NCBI GenBank assembly: GCA_035236585.1
Contig: CP141128.1
Coordinates: forward strand, 34,578,684 to 34,642,683
Direction: 5' to 3'
Origin: Warburgia ugandensis
Lineage: Eukaryota; Streptophyta; Magnoliopsida; Canellales; Canellaceae
Length of the DNA: 64,000 nucleotides
Part shown: piece by piece, positions 48,601-59,825 of the stretch
How the letters are laid out: each line of letters starts with the position of its first letter
How positions within the stretch are numbered: position 1 is the stretch's first letter
Translations under genes and position numbers: made by a program
Notes under the pieces: generated by a model
What the model saw: only the letters and a program-made list of their open reading frames with translations
What the model was told of the DNA's origin: nothing
The model's database searches: none

Positions 48601-50155
48601 ATATTTTTATTTTTATTTTAGGGTTTTCTACCATAAAGGGTAGATCCCTTATTTTATCCAAGATCTGTCCAAATTAACCCTAGATATTACTTTATTATAT
48701 TATTATATCATCACTAAAATAAATTTCCAAGATCGATCACCTCGGATCTTGAAGACCTTAGAAATTGGACACTTATTTAGAAAAATACAGAAAAATACAG
48801 AAATAAATTTTAGAAATATTATGACTTCATTAGAAACTAGACATTACAAGCTTTCCATAGCTTCTTTCTGATCTCAATTTGGAGTTCATATGACTCCACA
48901 ATCTTAAATTGAAGTTTTCAGCCATTCCTAGGGTCTAGATTTGATCTGGGCCCACTGAAATTAATCTCTCTCAATTGAGGGTCCAAACCTTGTTAGATTT
49001 TCTTGAAAATTGTATCCTAGGGGTTTTTGACCCTCTGGATTGATTGGAAAGCTCAGAATTTCAATCGAGCTCTCTATCACCATAATTTGAAGGGGCTGGT
49101 ATTTACTTTATTTTTACCATTTTTCATTCAAATTAAATTACAGAAAAATAAAAATTATACTAAAACATAATAAATATGAATGGGAAGTAATTCCACCTAC
49201 CTGATTGGAGAAAAACAATATAATTGATGCCCAATTTGAGAGAAATTACCGGTTGATGATAATATGGCCCGATTATCCACCTTTTGTGATTTTCTGTTGT
49301 TGGAACCGTTGGATCTTGAAATTGATTTGGGGATTTTGTATATACTATAGTATAGGATGTTATGGACGGTGGAATTGATGAGATTCTTCCTGGAACGGAG
49401 TGCCTAATTGAATTTAGGTCTCTTGTTCCAATTAGAAAGAGGAGAGAGAAATAAGGAAAAGAGAGTTTGGGGAGGGATGAAGGGGAATTTGGGGCTGAAA
49501 TTCCAGGAAGGTTTGGAAATTTCGTGGTTAAGGTTGTGAAAATTTTGGAAAAATTTTGGGACATATTTATAGCCAAATTTGAATTTTTTATCATTTCTTT
49601 TGATAAGATATTTTATTACTTTAGAATTTTTAATTACTAATGCATTCTCCACTCCCACTACAATCTCCACTACTATCTCCACTACCAGCAATAATGCATT
49701 GAGAAATTATTGGTGCTTCTAGAAACTTGGCCCACTTTGTGGGCCCCACTTTTATGTGAAAAGACCTTTTTGCCCTTTTTAACTCTAAAATTGGAGAATA
49801 ATAGGCAATATTTGCCAGAACTCAGAATCGAGCGTACTTAGTGGCGTTGGAATCGTATTTCTAAGTACTTCATGAATATTGAGGTCTTATTTCTTGGATA
49901 TGGGATATGGGTAAAATTACCATTTTACCCCCAAATGGAAAAATTAAGGAATTTTCATTTTAACTCAGAATTGAACGTACTTAATGTTGTTACGATCAGT
50001 TTTCCAAGTACATCCATAATTTCTATTTTTTAATTTATAATATAATCTCTATAAAAAGAGAATTTTCAATAACCTAATATTCTGACCAAGAATTTCTAAA
50101 AATTCAAACTTTATTAATTTTCCTTAATAATTTACAAAAATTCGGGGTCATTACA
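45689..50155 (-). repeat. 3' LTR of the young chromovirus (4467 bp)
   Basis: On the element strand it begins tgtaatgaccccgaattttt and ends cgccaca. It is nearly identical to 54770-59210 over long stretches. A TATA motif (ctataaatat, minus strand) lies at about 49563-49573, about 590 bases into the LTR. No long conserved gene is seen within it. Confidence 0.95.
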
Positions 50156-50168
50156 ATCTTCCCCCCTT
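50156..50168 (-). promoter_or_regulatory. Polypurine tract of the young chromovirus
   Basis: On the minus strand aaggggggaagat lies immediately before the 3' LTR start, the expected plus-strand primer. Confidence 0.85.
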
Positions 50169-50194
50169 ACAATAATTTCGTCCTCGAAATTTGT

Positions 50195-52900
50195 ATCTTA
50201 TAACTTAATCAAATAAACTCGGATGTGTCTTCCTCATTTCTACCTCTTGTTTCCCATGTAGCCTTCTTCGTGATGATGTTGCCACATAGGACTTTGACTA
50301 AAGGAATTGTTTTGGTCCTTAATTTACATTCCTTATGGTCCAAGATCCGTACGCTTTTTCTTCAAAGAGTTAGATCGCTTCGGTTCCTCAGTATTATTTG
50401 AAGTATGTGAGTATCATCTTGTAGATATTTTCGTAACATGGATACATGAAATACATTGTGTACTTCAGAGAGTTGTGGTGGTAAGGCTAATCTATAAGCC
50501 ACTAGACCAATCCTTTCTAATATTTCAAATGGACCAATGAACACTAGAATTTGAGTTTGCCTTTGGTTCCAAATCTCATAACCCCTTTAGCGGTGATATT
50601 TTTTAGAAACACATGCTCTCCCACATCGAATTCAGATTTCTACGTCTTTTGTCCGCGTAACTCTTCGACGACGTAATGCTGTTAACAACCTTTGCTTTAT
50701 CATTTTAACCTTGTACGTATTAATCGTTCCACTAGTTCGACTTCATTAGTTTCCTTTCTCCAACTTCACTCCAACAAGTTGGTGATCGGCATATTAAGCC
50801 CATACAATGCTTCATATGGTGCCATACGATACTTGCATGAAAGCTGTTGTTATAAGCAAATTCCACTAATGGAAGATGTTCATCCCAATTTCCCTTCCAA
50901 TCTAATGCACATGCCCTTAACATATCTTCCGATTATACGAATAGTTCTTTACGATTGACCATCTGTTTTGGGGATGAAATCATCTTGAATCTAAGTGAAG
51001 TTCCCAATGCTTGTTGTACGCTCTTCCAACATCTTGAAGTAAATCTCCCATCTCTATCGGAGATGATGGATAAAGGAATCCCATGAAGACTTACTATTTC
51101 TTTTATGTACAACTTAGCTAGATTGTCAATATTTGGTTTTGTTTAATTGGAAGAAATGTCTGACTTTGTTAATCCGTCCACAATTACCCAAATCATATCA
51201 TGACCTTCAGTGTTTTTGGCAATCCCACCACAAAATCCATGGTGATATTGTCCCATTTCCATTCTGGAAGTTCGAGGTTTGTAACATTCCGGGTGGTCTT
51301 TGATGTTCGGCTTTTACTTGTTGACAATTGAGACACTTAGCTACAAACTCTCCTATGTTTCTTTTCATGCCTTCCCACCAAAAGTTTCTTTTCAAATCTG
51401 ATACATCTTTGTACCTCAGGGTGTATAGAAAATTTAGATTGATGGGCTTCTTGTAATAGTTCTTTTCTCGAGTACTGTATTTGTAGGAACCACTAATCTC
51501 TCCCGAAAACGTATACCCCCATCTGTACCCTTACAAAACCCTCTGTCTTTGTACACAATCCCCTGATTCTTGTATCCCCTTCTTGGGCCTTGAGGACTCT
51601 TTCTACAAAAGGCTGATTTAATGGTGATGTTTGTAAGTACTCTTGTTTGTCTACTTAATGCATCAGCGACTATGTTTGCTTTTCCGGGATGGTAATGGAT
51701 GGCAAAATCATAGTCTTTGATGTATTCCATCCATCTCCTTTGTCTCATATTCAAATCAGGCACGAGTGAAGATATATTTGAGACTTTTATGATCTGTGAA
51801 TACATTGAATTTTTCTCCATACAAATAGTGTCTCCAAATTTTTAATGCAAACACTACATTCTGCTAATTCCAGGTCATGTCTTGGATAATTTATTTCATG
51901 TTTCTTCAATTGTCTAGATGCATATGCAATGACCTTCCCATTTTGCATCAATACACTCCCTACCCCCTTGCACAGGAAGCATCCTGATATATTTCGTATC
52001 CCCACTTCTGATGGCAATGTCAATACTTGGTCTTTTGTAGTTAACCTCTTTTTAGCTCTTGGAAACTATGCTCACATTCATCTCGTCAGACTGCCCCTTT
52101 TCTAGTTAATGAAGTCAAAGGAAGGGCTATACGAGAAAATCCTTGAATAAATCTACGGTAATATCTGCCAAACCAGAAAACTACGTATGTACATTGCAGT
52201 CTTAGGTTTTTCCCAATTCATTCTTGCTTCAACCTTGGTGGTCCACTTCTACTCCATTCTTGGAAATTACATGACCCAAGAAATTGACCTTCTCTAACCG
52301 GAATTCACACTTACTAAATTTACCAAACGGTTTATGAAGTACGAGGGTATTTAGTACAATTTGTAAGTGTTCTTGATGTTCTTCCATCTTTGGTAGAGAG
52401 TAAATCAATATATCATCAATAAATACAATTACGAATTTGTCTAAGAATTCCTTAAAAATTACGTTCATGAGATCCATAAACACGCGGGTGCATTGGTGAC
52501 CCAAAAAGACATGACTAGAAACTTCGTAATGTCCATACCGAGTTCGAATGCTTGACTTGGGTATATCTTCATCCTTAATACGCAATTGATGATATCACGA
52601 TCTAAGGTCGATTTTTGAAAAGACCTTAGCAGATTGGAGTTGATCAAAGAGATCATCAATGCGAGGTAAGGGATACTTATTTTTCCTTTGTGACATTGTT
52701 CAACATTCTATAGTCCATGCACAATCTCATAGATCCATCCTTCTTCTTCACAAATATTACGGTGCTCCCCATGGTGAACTACTTGGTCTAACAAACCCTT
52801 TGTCTAACAATTCTTGTAGGTGACCCTTCAATTCTTTCAATTCTGCTGGGGCCATCCTATAAGGTGCTTTAGAAATTGGAGTTGTACCGGGGAATTACTT
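50195..52900 (-). pseudogene. pol: pol region of the young chromovirus with chromodomain
   Basis: On the minus strand: reverse transcriptase with FVIVFIDDILIYS near 52.4 kb and [17 protein letters not shown] near 52.3 kb. RNase H shows [20 protein letters not shown] near 51.9 kb and [18 protein letters not shown] near 51.67 kb. Integrase zinc-binding sequence CLNCQQVKAEHQRPPG lies near 51.3 kb and the later block FAYNNSFHAS near 50.85 kb. GPFEILERIGLVAYRLALPP is near 50.5 kb, and chromodomain-like sequence runs to about 50.2 kb. Close wording to the 18.3-25.3 kb element supports a shared clade. Many breaks. Confidence 0.85.
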
Positions 52901-53099
52901 CAATGGTAAACTCAATTTCTCTACGTGGGGGGTACTCCGGAAGTTCTTACGGAAAGGCGTTCGGGAATTCTCGACTATGTCAATTTGCATTTATCTTGGG
53001 CTGTTTCACATCCAAAGCAACAAGCGTTGCTTAAAAATGCTGACACCCTTTGGACATGTGTTTGACGGTCTTCATAGCTGAAATAATGGATTTGTCTAA

Positions 53100-54600
53100 G
53101 TCATGTTGTTTCCCATATAGTCTTGCTACTTCCTCACCGGGTATGCTAAATGTGATTTTCTTTTTGTGACAATCCATAATTACCCAATATTTTGCTAACT
53201 TGAGTCCATACCCAGTATGATATCAAAGTCCACCATGTTCGGTAAAATGAGGTCTACATCTCTTCTTTTTCCCGGTACTTCTATTGGTACATTATGAAGG
53301 TATTCTTGTAATTTAACCGTTTTACCCTTTGGAGTTGTTACATCTAGATTGAATCCCAAGTTTTTCACCGGCAATTGTATACTTAGATGCAATCATGAAT
53401 ATAAAGGAATGCGTAGATCGAGAATCAAACAATACTTTGGCATGGTTGTCGGATACAAGTAATGTACCTTCAATTACCGCATTAGACGGTCCGGCCGGCC
53501 ATCGGTGATAGCGAATATCCTTCCTTGGTGACGAGGAATATTGTCTAGTTTTGCCTCCTTAATAGCTAATGGTTTGTTGCGGTTTGCGAGAGATATGCCC
53601 GAATTCTCCACAATTAAAACATACGATCGGAGGTCGTTGTTGTATCGGAGTGGGACACATATTTCCGGGATGGAATCTTCTACATTTCGGACAAGGCCTT
53701 CTTTTTATGTGATTCCCTTGATTTACGGTGGTTTTGAAATTGTTGAAAGGTCTCTTGCCCTACGAAAAGGCCTTTGGTTGTAGTTTCCTCCTCCAAACTT
53801 AATGGTTTGAGTCTTCTTGAATTCATCTTCAAACCGGAAGCCATTTCTACACAATCGGCAATGGTGGTGGGTTTAGTACCCATCACTTTCACCTTCGTCT
53901 TGGTGTAGTCCCTCCATAAATCTATCCACGGTGTGACTTTCGGTTATCACACATATGTGTAGCAAATCTCTTTAATTGGGTGAACTTATTATCATACTCC
54001 ACCACCGATAGGTTCCCTTGTTTAAGTTCTAAGAATTCTTTCTCCTTCCTTGATTTTACATGGGTAGGAAAATACTTAGTATTAAAAACTTCTTTGAATT
54101 CCTCCCAAGTAGTCTCATTAGAATTTGAGAAGAAGGTGTTGTTGGGCTGATCTCCACCGAGAAAGCGACATCTTGTTTTAATAGGTATGTAGCAAATTTG
54201 ACCTTCAATTCGGGAGGAGTACGTAATGCCATCAAATGTTCTTTCTACTTAGTAGATCCATTCCTCTGTCTTTTCTGCTTCACCCTTGCCATTATATCCA
54301 ACCACCATCTTACGAAATCTTTGCAACATTTGGTCAATCTTTTCTCGGTGCTAATGGAGAATTGCGAACTTCCTCACTTGAGTACAAGGGAAGATTGGCC
54401 CCGTATCTTGGTGTAGGAATCTCTGGTGTTGGTGTATGAGGTCTAACTTCGGTGAGCTTGTGCTCGTATACTAGGAACTTCAATGGAGGTGATGAACTTT
54501 GGGGCGAGTTGAATATTAGGAATAAGGTTCCTCAATACTCTTGTTACCATTTCTTCCATATTGCTCATTGATAATTCCTCCCTATTGTTTTACGAAGTAC
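53100..54600 (-). pseudogene. gag: gag-protease region of the young chromovirus
   Basis: Minus-strand wording matches the gag of the element at 20.1 kb in order and spacing: a capsid-type block near 53.9-54.15 kb, then a Lys-rich linker (53.68-53.89 kb). Zinc-knuckle sequence lies near 53.57-53.7 kb. Protease-type sequence near 53.2-53.4 kb ends with DFDIILGMD. It is broken in several places. Confidence 0.75.
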
Positions 54601-54754
54601 CTTGAGTACATGTTCGCCAGAACTCTCTTGGGCGGCATCTGCTCATAAACCAAAATTTCTATAAGTATTCCTCATACTATATCTATCTTAATCTAAATTT
54701 GGATTGTCAATTCTCCCTTGGACATATTGGGATTGTCTTGATGTTCGGATGAAT

Positions 54755-54766
54755 GCTACGATACCA
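54755..54766 (-). promoter_or_regulatory. Primer-binding-site-like motif of the young chromovirus
   Basis: tggtatcgtagc on the minus strand follows the 5' LTR end by three bases. It shares tggtatc and the final agc with the initiator tRNA-Met primer site (tggtatcagagc), so it is probably a variant of that site. Confidence 0.7.
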
Positions 54767-54769
54767 ACT

Positions 54770-57700
54770 TGTGGCGACCTAGGTTTTTATAACACATTTT
54801 ATAACACATTTTGTAAAGATAGGGCCCTTAGAGTAAAAATTTTTCGCAAAACAAAGCAATGGAAATTCTTTTCTTCACAACTTGTTTTGTAAAACCTAAG
54901 TCACCACTTCATACATAACATAAGTAGAATTTTGTATAAGATAAAATTCCATTGAAGGAATATCCTATTATTACACTTCGAGGATCCATCCAGATGGTTC
55001 AAGATACACAGCCCATTGTATCCTTACAATACTTGTCCAAATATACAATCCAAATTACAAAGTTCAAAATTCAATACATGTTCTAATACAATGTTTCGAG
55101 GATATACCGATTACTTATTCTTCAATTGTTCTTCAAGTCTTGAGCTCCTAAGTCTCCTTCTCTTCGTATACGAGATATTGTAAACATTCGAACATTTACA
55201 ATATCTCACGTAGCTACTCTTGGTAGGGGATAAGAATGTAAGTGATTGACGGTATAATCTCAATATTCAAGTATCCCATAATCCGTACTATCATAAACAC
55301 ATTCATTAATAACTATTAATTATAAGGACATCTCATTTCCTTGTCATTTGTGTTCACCTTTATACATACATATTGTATAAGGACAAATCCATTAAAAATG
55401 TAAAAATAATCAAGCATCATTTATATACAAAGCTGATCAACTCTTTTCATTATAAGAGATTTGTATTTCGACTAGTTCATTATACTGAGAATTTCCCTTC
55501 TTGGGAAAAATATTGGTAATATACAATTACGACATTTCATCATGTCATCCCTTAAGGCATTTCACTATGCAATTTCATATGCATCATAGTGCAAAATAAT
55601 CAAGGACTACTATGCTTGCCGATCCGATCCGTACGGCCGGGATAGCTGTTCAATAATCCACTTATACCATTCTCGTGAAATTACAATATCCATGTCCATA
55701 TGGGAGGACCATGGTACATCACCGATGGTGGCCTTCCCATAATTGCCCCACCCGACTTTTAGCCTTTCTTAGGCTTGGGTATTCAATATCATCAAGTTTC
55801 GAGAGTGGGTGGCCAAACCCTCTTAACTCTCCTAGCATAGCATCCCAGGGGCTTATGCCCGTTTAAACAAAACCCCAAGCCTCCAAGCTTGTATGTAAAA
55901 TAATACTTATACATATCAGACTATTTGTCCGTTTATCTAGAGGCTGAATATTTTCTACTTTCCTATTCACTTAGGGTTGTTCTCAATTCTCAACTTGACC
56001 ATTTAATACTTATTTTCCTCATCATTTGGTTGGATCATATTTTAATTTGAGGTATTTACCTTAATATATTGGTATCATACATGTCAATACTTCAAAACAT
56101 AAGATCATGTATTAGACATGTATCTTCATGTAAAGGCATTCTTAATAATCCACCTACCTCACTAAGGTATTCTTACTCCTTGAAATCCGCCATATAGTCT
56201 CGATCAACATATACGTCCAAATCATATATATAATGTCAATTTTCTAATCAAGGGTACATACTACATGGTCTTTTGATCATCCTTATGTAGGATGATCTGA
56301 ATCTTTCTTCCTTGAATATCCTATATCCATGGGTTTAATATCATCTATACAAATACTATCTATATCATACATAACAATCTAATTTACATAGATGTTTCTT
56401 TTTTCCTTATTGTTTTTGATCATACAAGATCTCATCTTGTTTGATCATCCTTATCTCACTTACTATTTTTATTAGGGTTAGATAATTTGCTATCTTTTAT
56501 GTTCTTATTATTATTCAACCAGTTAGTGTCTTACTTGGTTGAAGATAATTTATTTCTTCCTATCACTTTAGACAACTCCTCCTTATTTCGGGATGACCGG
56601 TACTTGCAGGTTAAAGTCTGCTCAAAAAGTGGTTAATACAACCCTCATGTAAGGAGGCGTTTAGACCTTTCTTACGTCAATGGGAGGTGAGGGAAAAGCA
56701 CTTGGCTCTTGTATACCCCCTATAACCACAATGTTCGAGTCCTGAGTGGTACTAGCTCAACCTTTGACAAGGTTCCTATGAGCTCTTTACCTTAAGTCCC
56801 TTCTCTAATTGATTTTAATTAATTTCCATGGATATGCACAATGTCATCCATGGATGTTCATTATTTTCCTATTTTGGGCCAAGGAAATGATAAATCATTC
56901 CTTATATTGTCCTACTAACTATAGCCCTTACTAAGTCAAAATCATTCATTCATCTTAGTTGTCCATGAATTTCTATATTTCATTAGTTTACATTTTTGGT
57001 GATTTATGCTCCTTATATCTTAACAATTACTTAACAATTGAATTAAATATGACAATAAGTAAATCATCAACTTGAAAGCATAAATCAAATATAAATTTAA
57101 CAACTAAGTACTAACATTCTTCCTACGAATATAACTTAAGCTAGTGAAATAAAACTAACATGATCCTAAGTTATGAAACACATCTTCTATCATAATGAAA
57201 TCATGTTTAAATCCTAATTTACACTAACATGATCCTAAGATAATCAAATTTACTAAAAAATTACTCATTTAGGGCATATCATACTAAAATTTAAAGATTA
57301 CACTATCATGCTTTCTAACTTAGAACATAAATCACATTTACACTTCTATATCCAATAAAAGACAATTAAAACTTAAAACATAAATCACATTTAAACTTAT
57401 ATATCCAATAAAAGACAATTAAACTAATTTTATTAAGATTATTATAAACCTTTAAATATGATCCAACCATTAGATCTTAGGTGTTTTCCTTTAGATTAAG
57501 GGTTTTAATTAACTTTAGGGCTTTTAATCCATTAAGATCCAAAAATCATATCCACATGATTTTGTCACATTTCATCCATGATCTAACTGGATTCCATCAT
57601 CATATCACCCCTTTAATCCATCCCAAGGATCTGATCATACTTGATCTCATTGATCAAGTGGGTCCCTTTGTATATTTTTATTTTTATTTTAGGGTTTTTC

Positions 57701-59210
57701 TACCATAAAGGGTAGATCCCTTATTTTATCCAAGATCTGTCCAAATTAACCCTAGATATTACTTTATTATATTATTATATCATCACTAAAATAAATTTAC
57801 AAGATCGATCACCTCGGATCTTGAAGATCTTAGAAATTGGACACTTATTTAGAAAAATACAGAAAAATACAGAAATAAATTTTAGAAATATTATGACTTC
57901 ATTAGAAACTAGACATTACAAGCTTTCCATAGCTTCTTTCTGATCTCAATTTGGAGTTCATATGACTCACAATCTTAAATTGAAGTTTTCAGCCATTCTA
58001 GGGTCTAGATTTGATCTGGGCCCACCAGAATTAATCTCTCTCAATTGAGGGTCCAAACCTTGTTAGATTTTCTTGAAAATTGTATCCTAGGGGTTTTTGA
58101 CCCTCCTGGATTGATTGGAAAGCTCAGAATTTCAATGAGCTCTCTATCACCATAATTTGAAGGGCTGGTATTTACTTTATTTTTACCATTTTTTCATTCA
58201 AATTAAATTACAGAAAAATAAAAATTATACTAAAACATAATAAATATGAATGGGAAGTAATTCCACCTACCTGATTGGAGAAAAACAATATAATTGATGC
58301 CCAATTTGAGAGAATTACGGTTGATGATAATATGGCAGATTATCCACCTTTTGTGATTTTCTGTTGTTGGAACCGTTGGATCTTGAAATTGATTTGGGGA
58401 TTTTGTATATACTATAGTATAGGATGTTATGGACGGTGGAATTGATGAGATTCTTCCTGGAACGGAGTGCCTAATTGAATTTAGGTCTCTTGTTCCAATT
58501 AGAAAGAGGAGAGAGAAATAAGGAAAAGAGAGTTTGGGGAGGGATGAAGGGAATTTGGGGCTGAAATTCCAGGGAAGGATTGGAAATTTCGTGGTTAAGG
58601 TTGTGAAAATTTTTGGAAATTTTAGGGACATGTTTATAGCCAAATTTGAATTTTTTATCATTTCTTTTGATAAGATATTTTATTACTTTAGAATTTTTAA
58701 TTACTAATGCATTCTCCCTCCCACTACAATCTCCACTACTATCTCCTACCAGCAATAATGCATTGAGAAATTATTGGTGCTTCTAGAAAACAGCCCACTT
58801 TGTGGGCCCACTTTATGTGAAAAGACCTTTTGCCCTTTTTAACTCTAAAATTGGACGATAATAGGCAATATTTGTCCGAACTCAGAATCGAGCGTACTTA
58901 GTGGCGTTGGAATCGTATTTCTAAGTACTTCATGAATATTGAGGTCTTATTTCTTGGATATGGGATATGGGTAAAATTACCATTTTACCCCCAAATGGAA
59001 AAATTAAGGAATTTTCATTTTAACTCAGAATTGAACGTACTTAATGTTGTTACAATCAGTTTTCCAAGTACATCCATAATTTCTATTTTTTAATTTATAA
59101 TATAATCTCTATAAAAAGAGAATTTTCAATAACCTAATATTCGATAATTTCTAAAAATTCAAACTTTATTAATTTTCCTTAATAATTTACAAAAATTCGG
59201 GGTCATTACA
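54770..59210 (-). repeat. 5' LTR of the young chromovirus (4441 bp)
   Basis: This is the partner of 45689-50155, with the same ends. The same TATA-like motif is found near 58628-58638 on the minus strand. Differences from the partner are few overall but cluster, especially around 54.97-55.25, 55.44-55.95 and 58.7-58.85 kb, and are largely small indels. Confidence 0.95.
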
Positions 59211-59215
59211 GTGGG

Positions 59216-59238
59216 GCCCGTGAGTTCAATCCTTATCA
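59216..59238 (-). repeat. Upstream LTR of the old chromovirus, second piece
   Basis: The 23 bases continue the LTR begun at 45446-45688, matching 36615-36637 ('tgagttcaatcc' then 'tatca'). They are followed by the GTAGC duplication at 59239-59243. Confidence 0.8.
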
Positions 59239-59780
59239 GTAGCCTAATGCAAACATTTATCTGAATTAGTGAAGAAAAGTAGGAAACTAAGGCATCTTAT
59301 GCACGATTCATATGGAAAAGGCTTGTGATATGGAGTGGATTTTCTTTAGAATATAGTCCAAAGGTGAGAGGTGGAGAAAATGGATTGATGGGTGTATTTC
59401 CTCAGTTTATTTCTCTACACTCATCAATTGGAAAGCAGTGGGCTTCTTTAAAACATTGAGAGGGCTCAGGCAAGGGGCTTGTTATTTCTTTTCCTCTTCA
59501 ACTTGTTGATTGAGTAGATTGGTTATAGTCTTATAAACTTGAACTGATTAAGGAGTTTTTAGTGGCACTCACAATTGCATTAGGCTGTCATTTCCATTTT
59601 GTTGACAACACATTTGTTTTTGTCTAGTAGGTACTAGCGAGCGGAATAGGAAACTTTGAAGCATGCTTGTGTGGTTTGAAGTTCTATGGTTGAAAGATTA
59701 ATGAGTAGGAGCTTGGGGTCAATATCAATGCCAAGATAGCCAAGTTTTATCAACCTTGTTAGAGGCTTAAGGTTTAGTGT
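59239..59780 (+). mobile_element. L1-type LINE reverse transcriptase, part after the nested insertion
   Basis: The plus strand shows KAYDME-like sequence near 59.32 kb, then ERWRKWIDGCISSVYFSTLI, then GFFKTLRGLRQG near 59.45-59.48 kb. This is the L1 palm region ('KAYD...GFG.RWR.WI..CIS...FSVLING...GFF...RGLRQGDPLSP'). It continues the L1 sequence interrupted at 36345. Many stops make it a pseudogene. The catalytic FADD motif is not preserved in readable form. Confidence 0.65.
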
Positions 59781-59825
59781 GGGACCTATCTATATGATAT
59801 GTTGGCTTGTCCTCTAGGATTTGAA

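Larger units (their letters stand above)
45689..59210 (-). mobile_element. Young long-LTR chromovirus, Tekay/Del type, whole in outline
   Basis: A 13.5-kb element with both LTRs, primer site, polypurine tract and perfect 5-bp target duplications GTGGG (45684-45688 and 59211-59215). The LTRs are about 4.45 kb each, nearly as long as the 4.6-kb internal region. Minus-strand order is gag (about 53.5-54.6 kb), protease (about 53.1-53.5 kb), reverse transcriptase and RNase H (about 51.6-52.9 kb), integrase (about 50.5-51.4 kb) and chromodomain (about 50.2-50.34 kb). Long stretches of the LTRs are identical, so insertion was recent. The coding region is nonetheless broken, with perhaps ten or more breaks. 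It inserted into the upstream LTR of the old chromovirus. Tekay/Del assignment rests on the chromodomain and long LTRs. Confidence 0.92.
36346..59238 (-). mobile_element. Old chromovirus (Ty3/gypsy), split by later insertions
   Basis: The element lies on the minus strand between perfect GTAGC duplications (36341-36345 and 59239-59243). Its downstream LTR is 36346-36637. Its upstream LTR is 45446-45688 plus 59216-59238, cut in two by the long-LTR element. Recognisable internal parts, all minus strand, are gag at about 42.9-44.4 kb, reverse transcriptase about 38.9-39.6 kb, RNase H about 38.3-38.6 kb, integrase about 37.35-37.95 kb, and a C-terminal patch about 36.85-37.07 kb. RTE LINE pieces occupy much of 39.7-42.45 kb. 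Short LTRs of about 290 bp and the wording of the reverse transcriptase suggest a CRM- or Reina-like chromovirus; the clade is uncertain. It is a fossil with many breaks. Confidence 0.8.

Noticed and set aside
49160-49594. 144-residue open frame within the 3' LTR of the young chromovirus, repeated at 58230-58661
   Set aside because: It recurs only because the LTRs are near copies. The old LTR keeps just a short related stretch near 1860-2066, so conservation as a protein is not shown.
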